Assembly (NCBI RefSeq): GCF_000427465.1
Contig: NZ_ATYB01000014.1
Span: 248,001 to 312,000 of the forward strand
Length of the DNA: 64,000 bases
Reading direction: 5' to 3'
Source: Sinorhizobium arboris LMG 14919
GTDB lineage: Bacteria; Pseudomonadota; Alphaproteobacteria; Rhizobiales; Rhizobiaceae
Below, one piece after another: positions 35,421-43,146 of this stretch (positions within the stretch are counted from its first letter, which is position 1; each line of letters opens with the position of its first letter). The notes beneath the pieces were generated by a model, which worked only from the letters and a program-made list of their open reading frames with translations, was not told where the DNA came from and made no database searches. Position numbers and translations under genes: made by a program.

Positions 35421-36611
35421 TTGCGCTACGCGTCCATCACATCACGTCTTTCCGAGCTCGGTTCCGGGAAATGGACGCTGCATAGTCGCGCGCGTCAATT
35501 GAAGGCAAGCGGGGCCGAGATCATCGAATTGACCATCGGCGAGCCGGACCTGCCGCCGGACCGCGCGCTCCTGGAAGAATGCCAGCGCTCCATGAATGCG
35601 GGACGCTACCGCTATTCCAACGGCCGCGGCGAGCCCGCAGTCGTGGCGGCGCTAACGGAAAAATACCGCCGCCGCCGCGCTACCGCGACCGAGGAAAACA
35701 TTCTTTGCTTCCCGGGAACGCAGACTGCGCTCTTTACCGTCATGTCCGGCCTTGCCGAGGCGGGCGACGGCGTGCTCGTCGGAGATCCGCTATACGCGAC
35801 CTATGAAGGCGTCATCCGGTCAACCGGCGCCCATCCGATATTCGTGCCGCTGAAGCCGGAATACGGTTTTCACATGCGGGCGGAGGACCTGGAAAAGGCG
35901 GTCACGCCCGAATGCCGCGTGCTGCTCCTCAATACGCCGCACAACCCCACCGGCGCCGTTCTGACGACGGACGAGATTGCGGCGATCGGCGAGGTCGCCC
36001 GCCGTCACGATCTCTGGATCGTCTGCGACGAAGTGTATGAGGAGCTCGTCTTCGAGGCCCCCTTCGCTTCGCCCTTCGACAATCCGGAGCTTGCCGAACG
36101 CACGGTGGTCGTCTCCTCCATTTCCAAGTCGCATGCCGCACCCGGCTTTCGCAGCGGCTGGGCCGTCGGGCCGGCCGAGTTCACCGAGCGCCTGCTGCCG
36201 ATTTCCGAGACCATGCTTTTCGGGCAGCAGCCGTTCATCGCCGACATGACCGCTTACGCGCTGACGCACGAAATCGATACGGCGAGGCAGATGAGAGAAT
36301 CCTACAGCCGGCGCGCCCGGCGGATCGTAGACGGTCTTGCCGACACGCCCGGCGTTTCGGTGCTGCCGCCGGAGGCCGGTATGTTCGCGCTGATCGATGT
36401 CTCCGGCACGGGCCTCTCCGGTGAGGCTTTCGCCTGGGCGCTCCTTGAGGAAGAGGGGGTTGCGGTCATGCCTGGGTCGTCCTTCGGTGAAAAGGCAAGG
36501 AACTTTCTGCGCGTGAGCCTCACCGTTCCTGATGCCGCAATCGAGGAGGCATGCCGCCGCATCGCCGCTCTCGCCGAACGTTGCGCCACACGCAAGGAGC
36601 GCCGCGCATGA
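35421..36611 (+). CDS. Aminotransferase, arginine:pyruvate transaminase-like (AruH-like)
   Basis: A 396-residue fold-type I aminotransferase. The start is a TTG at 35421 giving LRYASITSRLSELGSGKW, with GAGGGAG upstream; the longer frame upstream runs through the TetR gene and lacks family sequence. Motifs are IIELTIGEPDLPPDR, LLNTPHNPTGAVL, IVCDEVYEELVFE and the Schiff-base lysine in SSISKSHAAPGFRSGW. Its stop overlaps the start of the AruI-like decarboxylase. In Pseudomonas the AruH-AruI pair converts arginine to 2-ketoarginine and then 4-guanidinobutyraldehyde; the pairing here suggests the same. Confidence 0.78.
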   Translation: MRYASITSRLSELGSGKWTLHSRARQLKASGAEIIELTIGEPDLPPDRALLEECQRSMNAGRYRYSNGRGEPAVVAALTEKYRRRRATATEENILCFPGTQTALFTVMSGLAEAGDGVLVGDPLYATYEGVIRSTGAHPIFVPLKPEYGFHMRAEDLEKAVTPECRVLLLNTPHNPTGAVLTTDEIAAIGEVARRHDLWIVCDEVYEELVFEAPFASPFDNPELAERTVVVSSISKSHAAPGFRSGWAVGPAEFTERLLPISETMLFGQQPFIADMTAYALTHEIDTARQMRESYSRRARRIVDGLADTPGVSVLPPEAGMFALIDVSGTGLSGEAFAWALLEEEGVAVMPGSSFGEKARNFLRVSLTVPDAAIEEACRRIAALAERCATRKERRA

Positions 36612-38221
36612 CCGTCGAATTGAAAACCGTCGGCGAGACCCTTGTCGATCTCCTCGAGGCAAATGGCGTGGAGGTCGTATTCGGCATTCCCGGCGTGCAT
36701 ACGGTCGAGCTCTATCGTGGCCTTGCCGCATCGAGAATCCGCCACGTCACGCCGCGCCATGAACAGGGGGCCGGCTTCATGGCCGACGGCTATGCGCGCG
36801 TCAGCGGCAGGCCGGGCGTTGCGCTCGTGATCACCGGTCCGGGCCTCACCAACACGATCACCGCAATGGCGCAGGCCCGGCAGGACTCGATCCCGATGCT
36901 GGTGATCTCGGGCGTCAACCGCCGCGATTCCCTCGGGCATGGCCAGGGGCTGCTGCACGAGCTGCCCGATCAGCACGGGATGATGAAGACGCTGGCTCTC
37001 TATTCGCACACGCTTCTCAACCCCGCCGATCTGCCGCTCGTGGTCGACCGCGCCTTCGCCGTTCTGCTTTCCGGCCGGCCGGGCCCGGTCCATATCGAGA
37101 TTCCGACCGACGTGATGGCCCTGAAGATCGAGGGCCGGCCGGCGAAGCCGGCTTCAGCGACCCGGCCACGCTCCGATAGCGAAACGCTGCAGAAGGCGGC
37201 GATCCTCTGTGCGGAGGCCGCGCGGCCGGTCATTCTGTGCGGCGGTGGCGCGCTAACTGCGGAAGCGGAAGTGCGTGAACTCGCCGAGCGGATCGGTGCG
37301 CCGGTGGTCACGACGGTCAACGCCCGCGGCATGCTTGCCGGCCACCCTCTCAGAGTACCGGCGAGCCCGAGCCTCAGGGCCGTTCGCGCGCTCCTGCGGG
37401 AGGCGGACCTCGTGCTGGCGCTCGGCACCGAGATGGGTCAGACGGATTACGACCTCTATGCCGATGGCGGCTTTCCGCCGCTGATGAACCTCGTTCGCAC
37501 CGACATCGATGCGGCGCAGCTCGCGCGCGGGCCTGCAGCCGCACTTTCGATCCTGTCCGGCGCAAAGGCTGCGACGGCGGGCATTCTCGGCTTTCTGCCG
37601 GTCCATGCGGCGATCAGGGACGGAGCCGTGCGGGCCGAGACCGCGCGCAAGGCGGCACTGAAGGAACTGACGCCCAAGATGCTGGCGGAAGTCGGGGTCG
37701 TCGAGACGATCTACCGCACGCTCCCCGACTGCACCATCGTCGGCGACTCCACCCAGGCCGTCTATGCCGGCAACCTCTATTGCGACGCGCCGCGGCAACG
37801 GGCCTGGTTCAATTCGGCAACAGGCTACGGCTCGCTCGGTTATGCGCCGCCGGCGGCGGTCGGTGCTGCCGTCGCCGACCGGGAACGGCCCGTCATATGC
37901 CTTGTCGGCGACGGCGGGTTCCAGTTCTCCCTGGCCGAGATCGGCTCGGCGGTCGACGCGGCAGCGAGGGTGATCTTCCTCGTCTGGAACAATGACGGCT
38001 ACCGGGAAATCGAGTCCTACATGGTCGAATCCGGGATCACGCCGGAGGGCGTCAAACCATCCGCGCCCGATTTCCTGCTTGCGGGCAAGGCCTACGGCTT
38101 ACCGGCGGAGCGGCTGGCCAGTGTGAAGGACCTGCCGCGCGCGCTCACCGATGCGGCATCCCGCCCGGGCCCCTCGCTCATCGAAATCCATCAGGAAAGG
38201 ACCCTGGGCGCCACAGCGTGA
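36608..38221 (+). CDS. Thiamine-diphosphate decarboxylase, 5-guanidino-2-oxopentanoate type (AruI-like)
   Basis: A 537-residue enzyme of the acetolactate-synthase-like family. The N-terminal PYR domain has the catalytic glutamate (Glu52 in TPRHEQGAGFMADGYAR); a central domain follows, and the C-terminal PP domain has the cofactor motif CLVGDGGFQFSLAEI ending at WNNDGYREIE. The sequence RHEQGAGFMADGYARVSG and the absence of a quinone or FAD role fit the AruI group, which decarboxylates 2-ketoarginine. The ATG overlaps the aminotransferase stop (ATGA). Other 2-oxoacid substrates cannot be excluded. Confidence 0.78.
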   Translation: MTVELKTVGETLVDLLEANGVEVVFGIPGVHTVELYRGLAASRIRHVTPRHEQGAGFMADGYARVSGRPGVALVITGPGLTNTITAMAQARQDSIPMLVISGVNRRDSLGHGQGLLHELPDQHGMMKTLALYSHTLLNPADLPLVVDRAFAVLLSGRPGPVHIEIPTDVMALKIEGRPAKPASATRPRSDSETLQKAAILCAEAARPVILCGGGALTAEAEVRELAERIGAPVVTTVNARGMLAGHPLRVPASPSLRAVRALLREADLVLALGTEMGQTDYDLYADGGFPPLMNLVRTDIDAAQLARGPAAALSILSGAKAATAGILGFLPVHAAIRDGAVRAETARKAALKELTPKMLAEVGVVETIYRTLPDCTIVGDSTQAVYAGNLYCDAPRQRAWFNSATGYGSLGYAPPAAVGAAVADRERPVICLVGDGGFQFSLAEIGSAVDAAARVIFLVWNNDGYREIESYMVESGITPEGVKPSAPDFLLAGKAYGLPAERLASVKDLPRALTDAASRPGPSLIEIHQERTLGATA

Positions 38222-38236
38222 GGGCTCGGCCGGGAT

Positions 38237-38265
38237 TTGACTTTTCCGGCCCGGAGTGATGTTAA
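38237..38265 (+). promoter_or_regulatory. Promoter candidate for the hypothetical-secDF unit
   Basis: TTGACT (38237-38242) and TGTTAA (38260-38265) are separated by 17 bases, in the 164-base gap before the small exported protein gene. Confidence 0.4.
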
Positions 38266-38385
38266 GAGCACACATGCGCGAATCCGGCCACGTTCTTCGT
38301 TTAACTTGGTGCTCGGGCTGAATTCGTCTCGCTTGCATTCGATCGCGGATAGACCGGGTGCAGAGGGAAAGGAACCGCGTCCTCA

Positions 38386-38808
38386 ATGGACCTCTTGAGT
38401 GGTGGCAGCAGGAGCATGCAGGCCAGCCGGCTTCTCGCCGTGCTGTGGCTGTTCTGCGCCTCCCTTTCCATGCAGGTCATCGCAGTCGGCCAGAGTGCCG
38501 CGAGCCGCGCGGGCGGAGCGCCGGCCGGCAATGTCGCGCAACCGGACACGGGTTCTTCCGATCATCCGGTCGCCCGCCAGATATGCAGGGCGGTTGCGCT
38601 GCCCGACCTTCGTTTCAGCGGTGAGCGCGCCGACGGCAAGTCGATGCCCGGCGGCGATTCAGTGCCGTTCATCCAGTGCCGGCGCATTGCCCTGGCTGCG
38701 CCTGAGGCTTCTCCTTTTGCATCGCTGCCGCGGGCCGAAATCGCACCCGCCGCGCCATGTCAGAACGAATGCATTCGCGCGCCGCCGCCGGCGGCAGCTA
38801 TCGTTTGA
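38386..38808 (+). CDS. Exported hypothetical protein upstream of secDF
   Basis: A 140-residue protein, or 130 residues if it starts at the ATG at 38416. A hydrophobic signal-like segment (ASRLLAVLWLFCASLSMQV) is followed by a low-complexity, Ala/Pro-rich body with four cysteines (QICRAV, FIQCRR, PCQNEC) and the ending RAPPPAAAIV. I do not recognise the family. It is 93 bases before secDF and on the same strand. A second frame is also open here, so confidence is moderate. Confidence 0.5.
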   Translation: MDLLSGGSRSMQASRLLAVLWLFCASLSMQVIAVGQSAASRAGGAPAGNVAQPDTGSSDHPVARQICRAVALPDLRFSGERADGKSMPGGDSVPFIQCRRIALAAPEASPFASLPRAEIAPAAPCQNECIRAPPPAAAIV

Positions 38809-38901
38809 ATTCGGCGGGACCTTCGATCCCGCCTCAGCCATTGATGAAAACCCGGCCCGGATGCTGCCCAAGGCGCATTCAGGCGTTTATGGAACTCCCA
38901 C

Positions 38902-41436
38902 ATGCGTACATCCAGATGGGCGATTCTCGCCTATGTCGCGATCATCATCTTCGGATGCCTTGCGGCACTGCCGAACGTTCTGACACCGGCCATGAGGCAG
39001 CAAGTCGCTTCCGTGCTCCCCTTCGAGCCGGTCACGCTCGGCCTCGATCTGAGGGGCGGTTCGCACCTCGTTCTCGAAGTGGACGGGGCGGGCCTGCAGA
39101 AGGCTCGACTCAACTCGCTTCTGGACGATACCCGCCGCGTCCTGCGCGGCGAGCGTGTCTCCGCCTCCTCGGCGCGCATCAGCGGCAACAGCGTGACGGT
39201 CAGCATTCCCGATGCGGCGGACCGGGACAAGGTTCTGCCGAAACTGCAGGAGCTGGCCACACCCGTGAGCACGGTGGGCTTCGCCGCCGGTGCTCCTGAG
39301 GTCGAGGTGACGACGGCCGGCGACGTCATCACCCTGGCCATGACCGAGGCGGGCCTTGCCGACCGCATGACCAAGGCGGTCGAGCAGAGCCTGGAAATCA
39401 TCCGCAACCGCGTCGACCAGGTCGGCGTCGCCGAGCCGCTGATCCAGCGGATCGGTTCCAACCGCATTCTGGTCCAGCTTCCCGGCCTCCAGGATCCGAC
39501 ACGGCTGCGCGAACTTCTGGGTTCGACGGCGCAGATGAGCTTCCACATGCTCGATCAAAGCGTCGACGTGACCCAGCCGGCGCCACGTGGGGTCGACATC
39601 CTGCCCGGCGCCGATGACGGCAACCGCTATCCGGTCGAAAGCCGCGTCGCCATTTCCGGGGAGCGGCTCGACGACGCCAAGGTCGGCTTCGACCAGCGCA
39701 CCAACCAGCCGGTTGTCGATTTCAGCTTCGACTCGCTCGGCGCACGCCAGTTTGCCGACATCACCCGTGAAAATGTCGGCCGACCCTTTGCGATCGTGCT
39801 CGACGGAAAGGTGCTGACGGCGCCGGTCATCAACGAGCCGATCCTCGGCGGCCGCGGCCAGATCAGCGGCAACTTCACAGTGGAGGAGGCAACGGTTCTT
39901 TCCGCACTCCTGCGCTCCGGCGCCCTGCCGGCGCCGCTGACGATCATCGAAGAGCGTTCGGTCGGCCCGAATCTGGGCAGCGACTCGATTCGCATGGGTC
40001 TTTATACCGGCCTCGTCGGTTTCGGCCTCGTCGTGGTCCTCATGGTCGTTCTCTACGGCAGCTGGGGTATGATCGCCAATGTCGGCCTGGTGCTGCACAC
40101 GATCATGACGATCGGCGTCCTCGGCCTGATAGGCTCTACGCTGACCTTGCCCGGTATTGCCGGTATCATTCTCGGCATCGGCATGGCCGTGGACGCGAAC
40201 ATCCTGATCAATGCGCGTATCCGCGAGGAAACCGCAACGGGCGCCGGCGCGATGAAGGCGCTGGATGTCGGCTTCAACAAGGCCTACGCCACGATCATCG
40301 ACTCCAACGTCACGACGCTCACCGGCACGATCCTCCTGTTCTGGCTCGGCAGCGGTCCGGTTCGGGGCTTCGCCGTCACCATGATGCTCGGCATCGCCAT
40401 CTCGATGTTCACGTCGGTCACGGTCGTGCGCCTGCTGATGCGCGAGGTCGTCGTACGCCGCAAGATGAAGAAGCTGGAAATCCCGTCGCTTTTCGGCCAG
40501 GTGCCGGCACTGCCCACCTTCTCCTTCATGAAGCGCCGCTTCCTGGCCATCGGCTTCTCGGCTTTCCTGTCGATCAGCTCTGTCATCCTGTTCTTCACGC
40601 CGGGCCTCAATTACGGCATCGATTTCATCGGCGGGATCCAGGTCGAGGCGGTTTCGAAGGAAAAGATCGATCTTGCGACGCTGCGCCGCAGCCTCGGGGA
40701 GCTCAATCTCGGCGAGGTGACGCTGCAGGACTTCGGCGGCGGTCAGTCGGTGCTGGTCCGCGTGCAGCGGCAGCCGGGCGGTGAGCAGGAACAGACAGCG
40801 GCGCTGAACAGGGTCAAGGACGCGGTGGTGGCTGCCATCCCCGGCGCCAGCATGGAGCGGACCGAGGTCGTCGGTCCGACGGTGAGCGGCGAACTGGCGC
40901 GATCCGGCTTTCTTGCCGTCGGGCTCGCCATGGTGGCGATCCTGCTCTACATCTGGTTCCGCTTCGAATGGCACTTCGCCGTCGGCGCGATCGCCGTGCT
41001 GTTGCTCGACATCACCAAGACCGTCGGCTTCTTTGCGCTTACGGGCATCGACTTCAACCTGACCGCAATCGCGGCGCTGCTGACGATGATCGGCTATTCG
41101 GTAAACGATAAGGTGGTGGTCTACGATCGCATGCGCGAGAACCTGCGCAGATACAAGTCGATGCCGTTCTCGGATCTGATCGATATGAGCATCAACCAGG
41201 TGATCGCGCGATGCATCTTCACCTCGGTTGCGACGGCGCTTTCGCTGGTGCCGATGGCGATCTGGGGCGGCGAGGCGGTGCGGAGCTTCGCCTGGCCGAT
41301 GATCTTCGGCGTCATCGTCGCAACGACCTCGTCCATCTATATCGGCGGCCCGATCCTGCTGTTCCTGAGCCGCTGGTGGAAGGAGCGGGAAGCCGCTCGT
41401 TCCGCCGCGCAGCAGGCGGAAACGCCGACGGTCTGA
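38902..41436 (+). CDS. secDF: Protein translocase subunit SecDF (fused)
   Basis: An 844-residue inner-membrane RND-type protein that uses the proton gradient to complete Sec-dependent export. The SecD half has TM1 (WAILAYVAIIIFGCLAALP), the LGLDLRGGSH motif (46-55), a large periplasmic P1 domain and a five-helix bundle (GIAGIILGIGMAVDANILI with the proton-relay Asp). The SecF half begins near residue 540 (FLAIGFSAFLSISSV) with NYGIDFIGGIQVE, TMIGYSVNDKVVVYDRMRE and a second bundle. In many bacteria these are two genes; the fused form is common in some Rhizobiales. A strong terminator follows 78 bases after the stop. Confidence 0.96.
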   Translation: MRTSRWAILAYVAIIIFGCLAALPNVLTPAMRQQVASVLPFEPVTLGLDLRGGSHLVLEVDGAGLQKARLNSLLDDTRRVLRGERVSASSARISGNSVTVSIPDAADRDKVLPKLQELATPVSTVGFAAGAPEVEVTTAGDVITLAMTEAGLADRMTKAVEQSLEIIRNRVDQVGVAEPLIQRIGSNRILVQLPGLQDPTRLRELLGSTAQMSFHMLDQSVDVTQPAPRGVDILPGADDGNRYPVESRVAISGERLDDAKVGFDQRTNQPVVDFSFDSLGARQFADITRENVGRPFAIVLDGKVLTAPVINEPILGGRGQISGNFTVEEATVLSALLRSGALPAPLTIIEERSVGPNLGSDSIRMGLYTGLVGFGLVVVLMVVLYGSWGMIANVGLVLHTIMTIGVLGLIGSTLTLPGIAGIILGIGMAVDANILINARIREETATGAGAMKALDVGFNKAYATIIDSNVTTLTGTILLFWLGSGPVRGFAVTMMLGIAISMFTSVTVVRLLMREVVVRRKMKKLEIPSLFGQVPALPTFSFMKRRFLAIGFSAFLSISSVILFFTPGLNYGIDFIGGIQVEAVSKEKIDLATLRRSLGELNLGEVTLQDFGGGQSVLVRVQRQPGGEQEQTAALNRVKDAVVAAIPGASMERTEVVGPTVSGELARSGFLAVGLAMVAILLYIWFRFEWHFAVGAIAVLLLDITKTVGFFALTGIDFNLTAIAALLTMIGYSVNDKVVVYDRMRENLRRYKSMPFSDLIDMSINQVIARCIFTSVATALSLVPMAIWGGEAVRSFAWPMIFGVIVATTSSIYIGGPILLFLSRWWKEREAARSAAQQAETPTV

Positions 41437-41513
41437 CGGGCTTAGCGCCGTTGACGGGTCCGGGCGGAAAAACCGCCCGCACCTCTCTCATCCCGCCGTG
41501 GTGATCGCGGCAA

Positions 41514-41545
41514 GGGGCAGCCTCTAGAACGGCTGCCCCTTTTTC
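41514..41545 (+). terminator. Rho-independent terminator after secDF
   Basis: A perfect 9-bp stem GGGGCAGCC (41514-41522) and GGCTGCCCC (41531-41539) with an 8-base loop is followed by a run of T. It is the clearest intrinsic terminator in the window. Confidence 0.88.
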
Positions 41546-41699
41546 GTCGGAAAATCCTGCCTATATCCGACCTGTCCCTTGCACGGCGATTCGACGCTAC
41601 CTAGATAGCGAGATAGCGACGGGCAGGCGAACGGATTTGTCGCCGGGGCAGCCGCGAAACGAAATGAGAGAATTATTTTTCGCAGGGCCGTTTCTGCAG

Positions 41700-41728
41700 T
41701 TGACCGAATTGGTAGATTATTCTAGTTT
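41700..41728 (+). promoter_or_regulatory. Promoter candidate upstream of the small genes
   Basis: TTGACC (41700-41705), 17 bases, then TAGTTT (41723-41728). The -35 matches the alphaproteobacterial consensus well; the -10 is weak. Confidence 0.4.
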
Positions 41729-41812
41729 GCCATCGCGCGATGCGGAGGATTCCGCTTCGATTTGTTCATGAACGCTTGGCGCCTTGCGCCGGGCCAGCCA
41801 AAGGAGAGTGAC

Positions 41813-41905
41813 ATGTTCGGAATCTCGACCGCCGCTTTCTGCGGCTCACGTTCCCATTGTCGTGCAACGGTTAAAGGTCTCCTTCGCCAACTTCGGCGAA
41901 TGTGA
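41813..41905 (+). other. Possible 30-residue peptide with strong ribosome site
   Basis: AAGGAGAG lies six bases before an ATG that opens a 30-codon frame (start MFGISTAAFCGSRSHCRATV, end LRRM). The downstream promoter-proximal position suggests a leader peptide or small protein of the following gene. No family is recognised, and expression is not shown by sequence alone. Confidence 0.3.
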
Positions 41906-41982
41906 CCGTTCAAACTCACCGAATTATCCATTGCCGAGAATTGAATTGTCCGCGCCCGTGGGTGCGGAGGAGCGTTATTTAC

Positions 41983-42201
41983 ATGAGCAAGCAAGTAATC
42001 GAATATGACGGCGAGGCCGTCGGGGTGGTCGTACCGGACGAAGACCGTTTGAAGTTCCTCGCCGTCAAGTATCACGTCTGGGACCTGGACGCGCAGCGCT
42101 TCCGTTCCGTCGATGAAGCACGCGCGGCCATTGGCCGGCTTCTTTCCGCCCAAGGCGGGCGCAATCTTGTCAATCGGCCGCCAGGGATCGCGGCGGCGTG
42201 A
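41983..42201 (+). CDS. Conserved 72-residue hypothetical protein
   Basis: A small soluble protein starting MSKQVIEYDGEAVGVVVPDE and containing FLAVKYHVWDLDAQRFRSVDEARAAIGRLL. GGAGGAG lies about ten bases before the ATG. Short proteins with the VWDLD...FRS..EA pattern occur widely in Rhizobiales without an assigned function. No cysteine, signal peptide or membrane segment is present. Confidence 0.65.
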   Translation: MSKQVIEYDGEAVGVVVPDEDRLKFLAVKYHVWDLDAQRFRSVDEARAAIGRLLSAQGGRNLVNRPPGIAAA

Positions 42202-42246
42202 CTTGCAGCCGGAAGCCGGACCGTACCAAGCAAAATACTCCTTAGT

Positions 42247-42335
42247 GCGCGTCAGTGTTTCGTTGAAACCACGACGCGCGCTAAGCCCTCTGAGCCACGC
42301 ACTTCCGGACGGAAGACCGCTGCGGGTCCTCGGTG
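42247..42335. repeat. Dispersed mosaic repeat, copy 1 flanking the Rrf2 gene
   Basis: This stretch shares the word order 'cagtgtttcgttgaaaccacg', then 'cacttccggacggaagaccgct', with the element at 43045-43135 on the other side of the Rrf2 gene and with 36-127. The copies are degenerate and resemble the rhizobial intergenic mosaic family. Confidence 0.45.
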
Positions 42336-42460
42336 GCCGTTTCTCCCCCGGTGCGCCGACTATACTTGTGTGTTGGTAGTGCATTCTTGTGCTATGCAAT
42401 GACAAGGTTGTATCCGAGGGCGGTTCCGGCACTCTGCGGAACCGGGGAGAATTGGCTCGC

Positions 42461-42922
42461 ATGCTGACGAAGAAGGGAAAATACGGACTGAAGGCGCTGG
42501 TCGACCTGGCACGGCTCGCGCCCGGCCAGACCGCCTTCATCACCGAGATCGCCCAGCGCAATAATATTCCGAAAAAATTTCTCGATACTATCCTCCTGGA
42601 ACTGCGCAACGCTGGTGTCCTGCGCTCGAAGAAGGGTCCCGGCGGCGGCTATTCCCTGTCGAGACCGGCGTCCGAGATCCGCATCGGTCACGTCATAAGG
42701 ACGCTCGATGGCCCGCTGGCGCCGATACGTTGCGCCAGCCGCACGGCCTACGAGGTTTGCGAGGACTGCAGCGATCCGGAGACCTGCCGGGTGCGCATCT
42801 CGATGATATCGGTGCGTGACGCGATGTCGTCCATCCTCGATTCGATGACGCTCGCCGAGTTCGCGGCCGCCGGAGTCTTGCCTCCGGAGACCTCCGTGGA
42901 AAAGCGGGTCGGCCGAGCATGA
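42461..42922 (+). CDS. Rrf2-family transcriptional regulator
   Basis: A 153-residue winged-helix regulator: KKGKYGLKALVDLARLAPGQ, recognition helix IPKKFLDTILLELRNAGVL, wing SKKGPGGGYSLSRPASEI. The C-terminal half has four cysteines in RCASRTAYEVCEDCSDPETC, enough for an Fe-S cluster, unlike the first Rrf2 protein of the window. It is neither RirA (different N-terminus) nor clearly IscR. The frame is open for 24 codons upstream; the ATG at 42461 starts the conserved part. A symmetrical pair TGCAT (42380-42384) and ATGCA (42394-42398) lies upstream and a terminator follows. Confidence 0.85.
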   Translation: MLTKKGKYGLKALVDLARLAPGQTAFITEIAQRNNIPKKFLDTILLELRNAGVLRSKKGPGGGYSLSRPASEIRIGHVIRTLDGPLAPIRCASRTAYEVCEDCSDPETCRVRISMISVRDAMSSILDSMTLAEFAAAGVLPPETSVEKRVGRA

Positions 42923-43013
42923 CGGTTCGAAAAGTCGCCCGTTTGGCATAAATGGCCGCCGAAAAGGGCTTGGTTTGTCGAAAAAAAGAGCCTATCTGGC
43001 GTTTATCTTTGCT

Positions 43014-43039
43014 GCGGCCCGCTATGGGGGCCGCTTTTT
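43014..43039 (+). terminator. Rho-independent terminator after the Rrf2 gene
   Basis: GCGGCCC (43014-43020) and GGGCCGC (43028-43034) form a perfect 7-bp GC stem with a 7-base loop, followed by five T residues. Confidence 0.8.
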
Positions 43040-43044
43040 CGCTG

Positions 43045-43135
43045 GAGCGTTTCAGTGTTTCATCGGAGCATTGAGGCGCTCTCTTTGAAACCACGCACCA
43101 CGGAAAACCGCTACACGTTTTCCCGGAAGTGCTCT
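43045..43135. repeat. Dispersed mosaic repeat, copy 2 flanking the Rrf2 gene
   Basis: Similar in word order to 42247-42335 ('cagtgtttcatcgg', 'tttgaaaccacgcacc', 'cggaaaaccgct'). It lies between the Rrf2 terminator and the isomerase start. Assigned to the same degenerate mosaic family by eye. Confidence 0.45.
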
Positions 43136-43146
43136 TGGGGGCGATG

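Larger units (their letters stand above)
41437..41982. other. Long intergenic region between secDF and a 72-residue protein
   Basis: These 546 bases contain the secDF terminator (41514-41545), a promoter candidate at 41700-41728, a 30-codon frame with a strong ribosome site at 41813-41905, and a small hairpin TTCGCC/GGCGAA (around 41883-41900). The stretch 41546-41699 shows nothing recognisable. A regulatory RNA or a leader peptide could be encoded here, but I cannot show it. Confidence 0.5.

Noticed and set aside
38887..40974. 695-codon frame antisense to secDF
   Set aside because: Strongly charged shadow sequence; secDF is complete on the other strand.
41461..41479. Hairpin GGGCGG/CCGCCC just after secDF
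   Set aside because: Lacks a T-run; the hairpin at 41514-41545 is a much better terminator.
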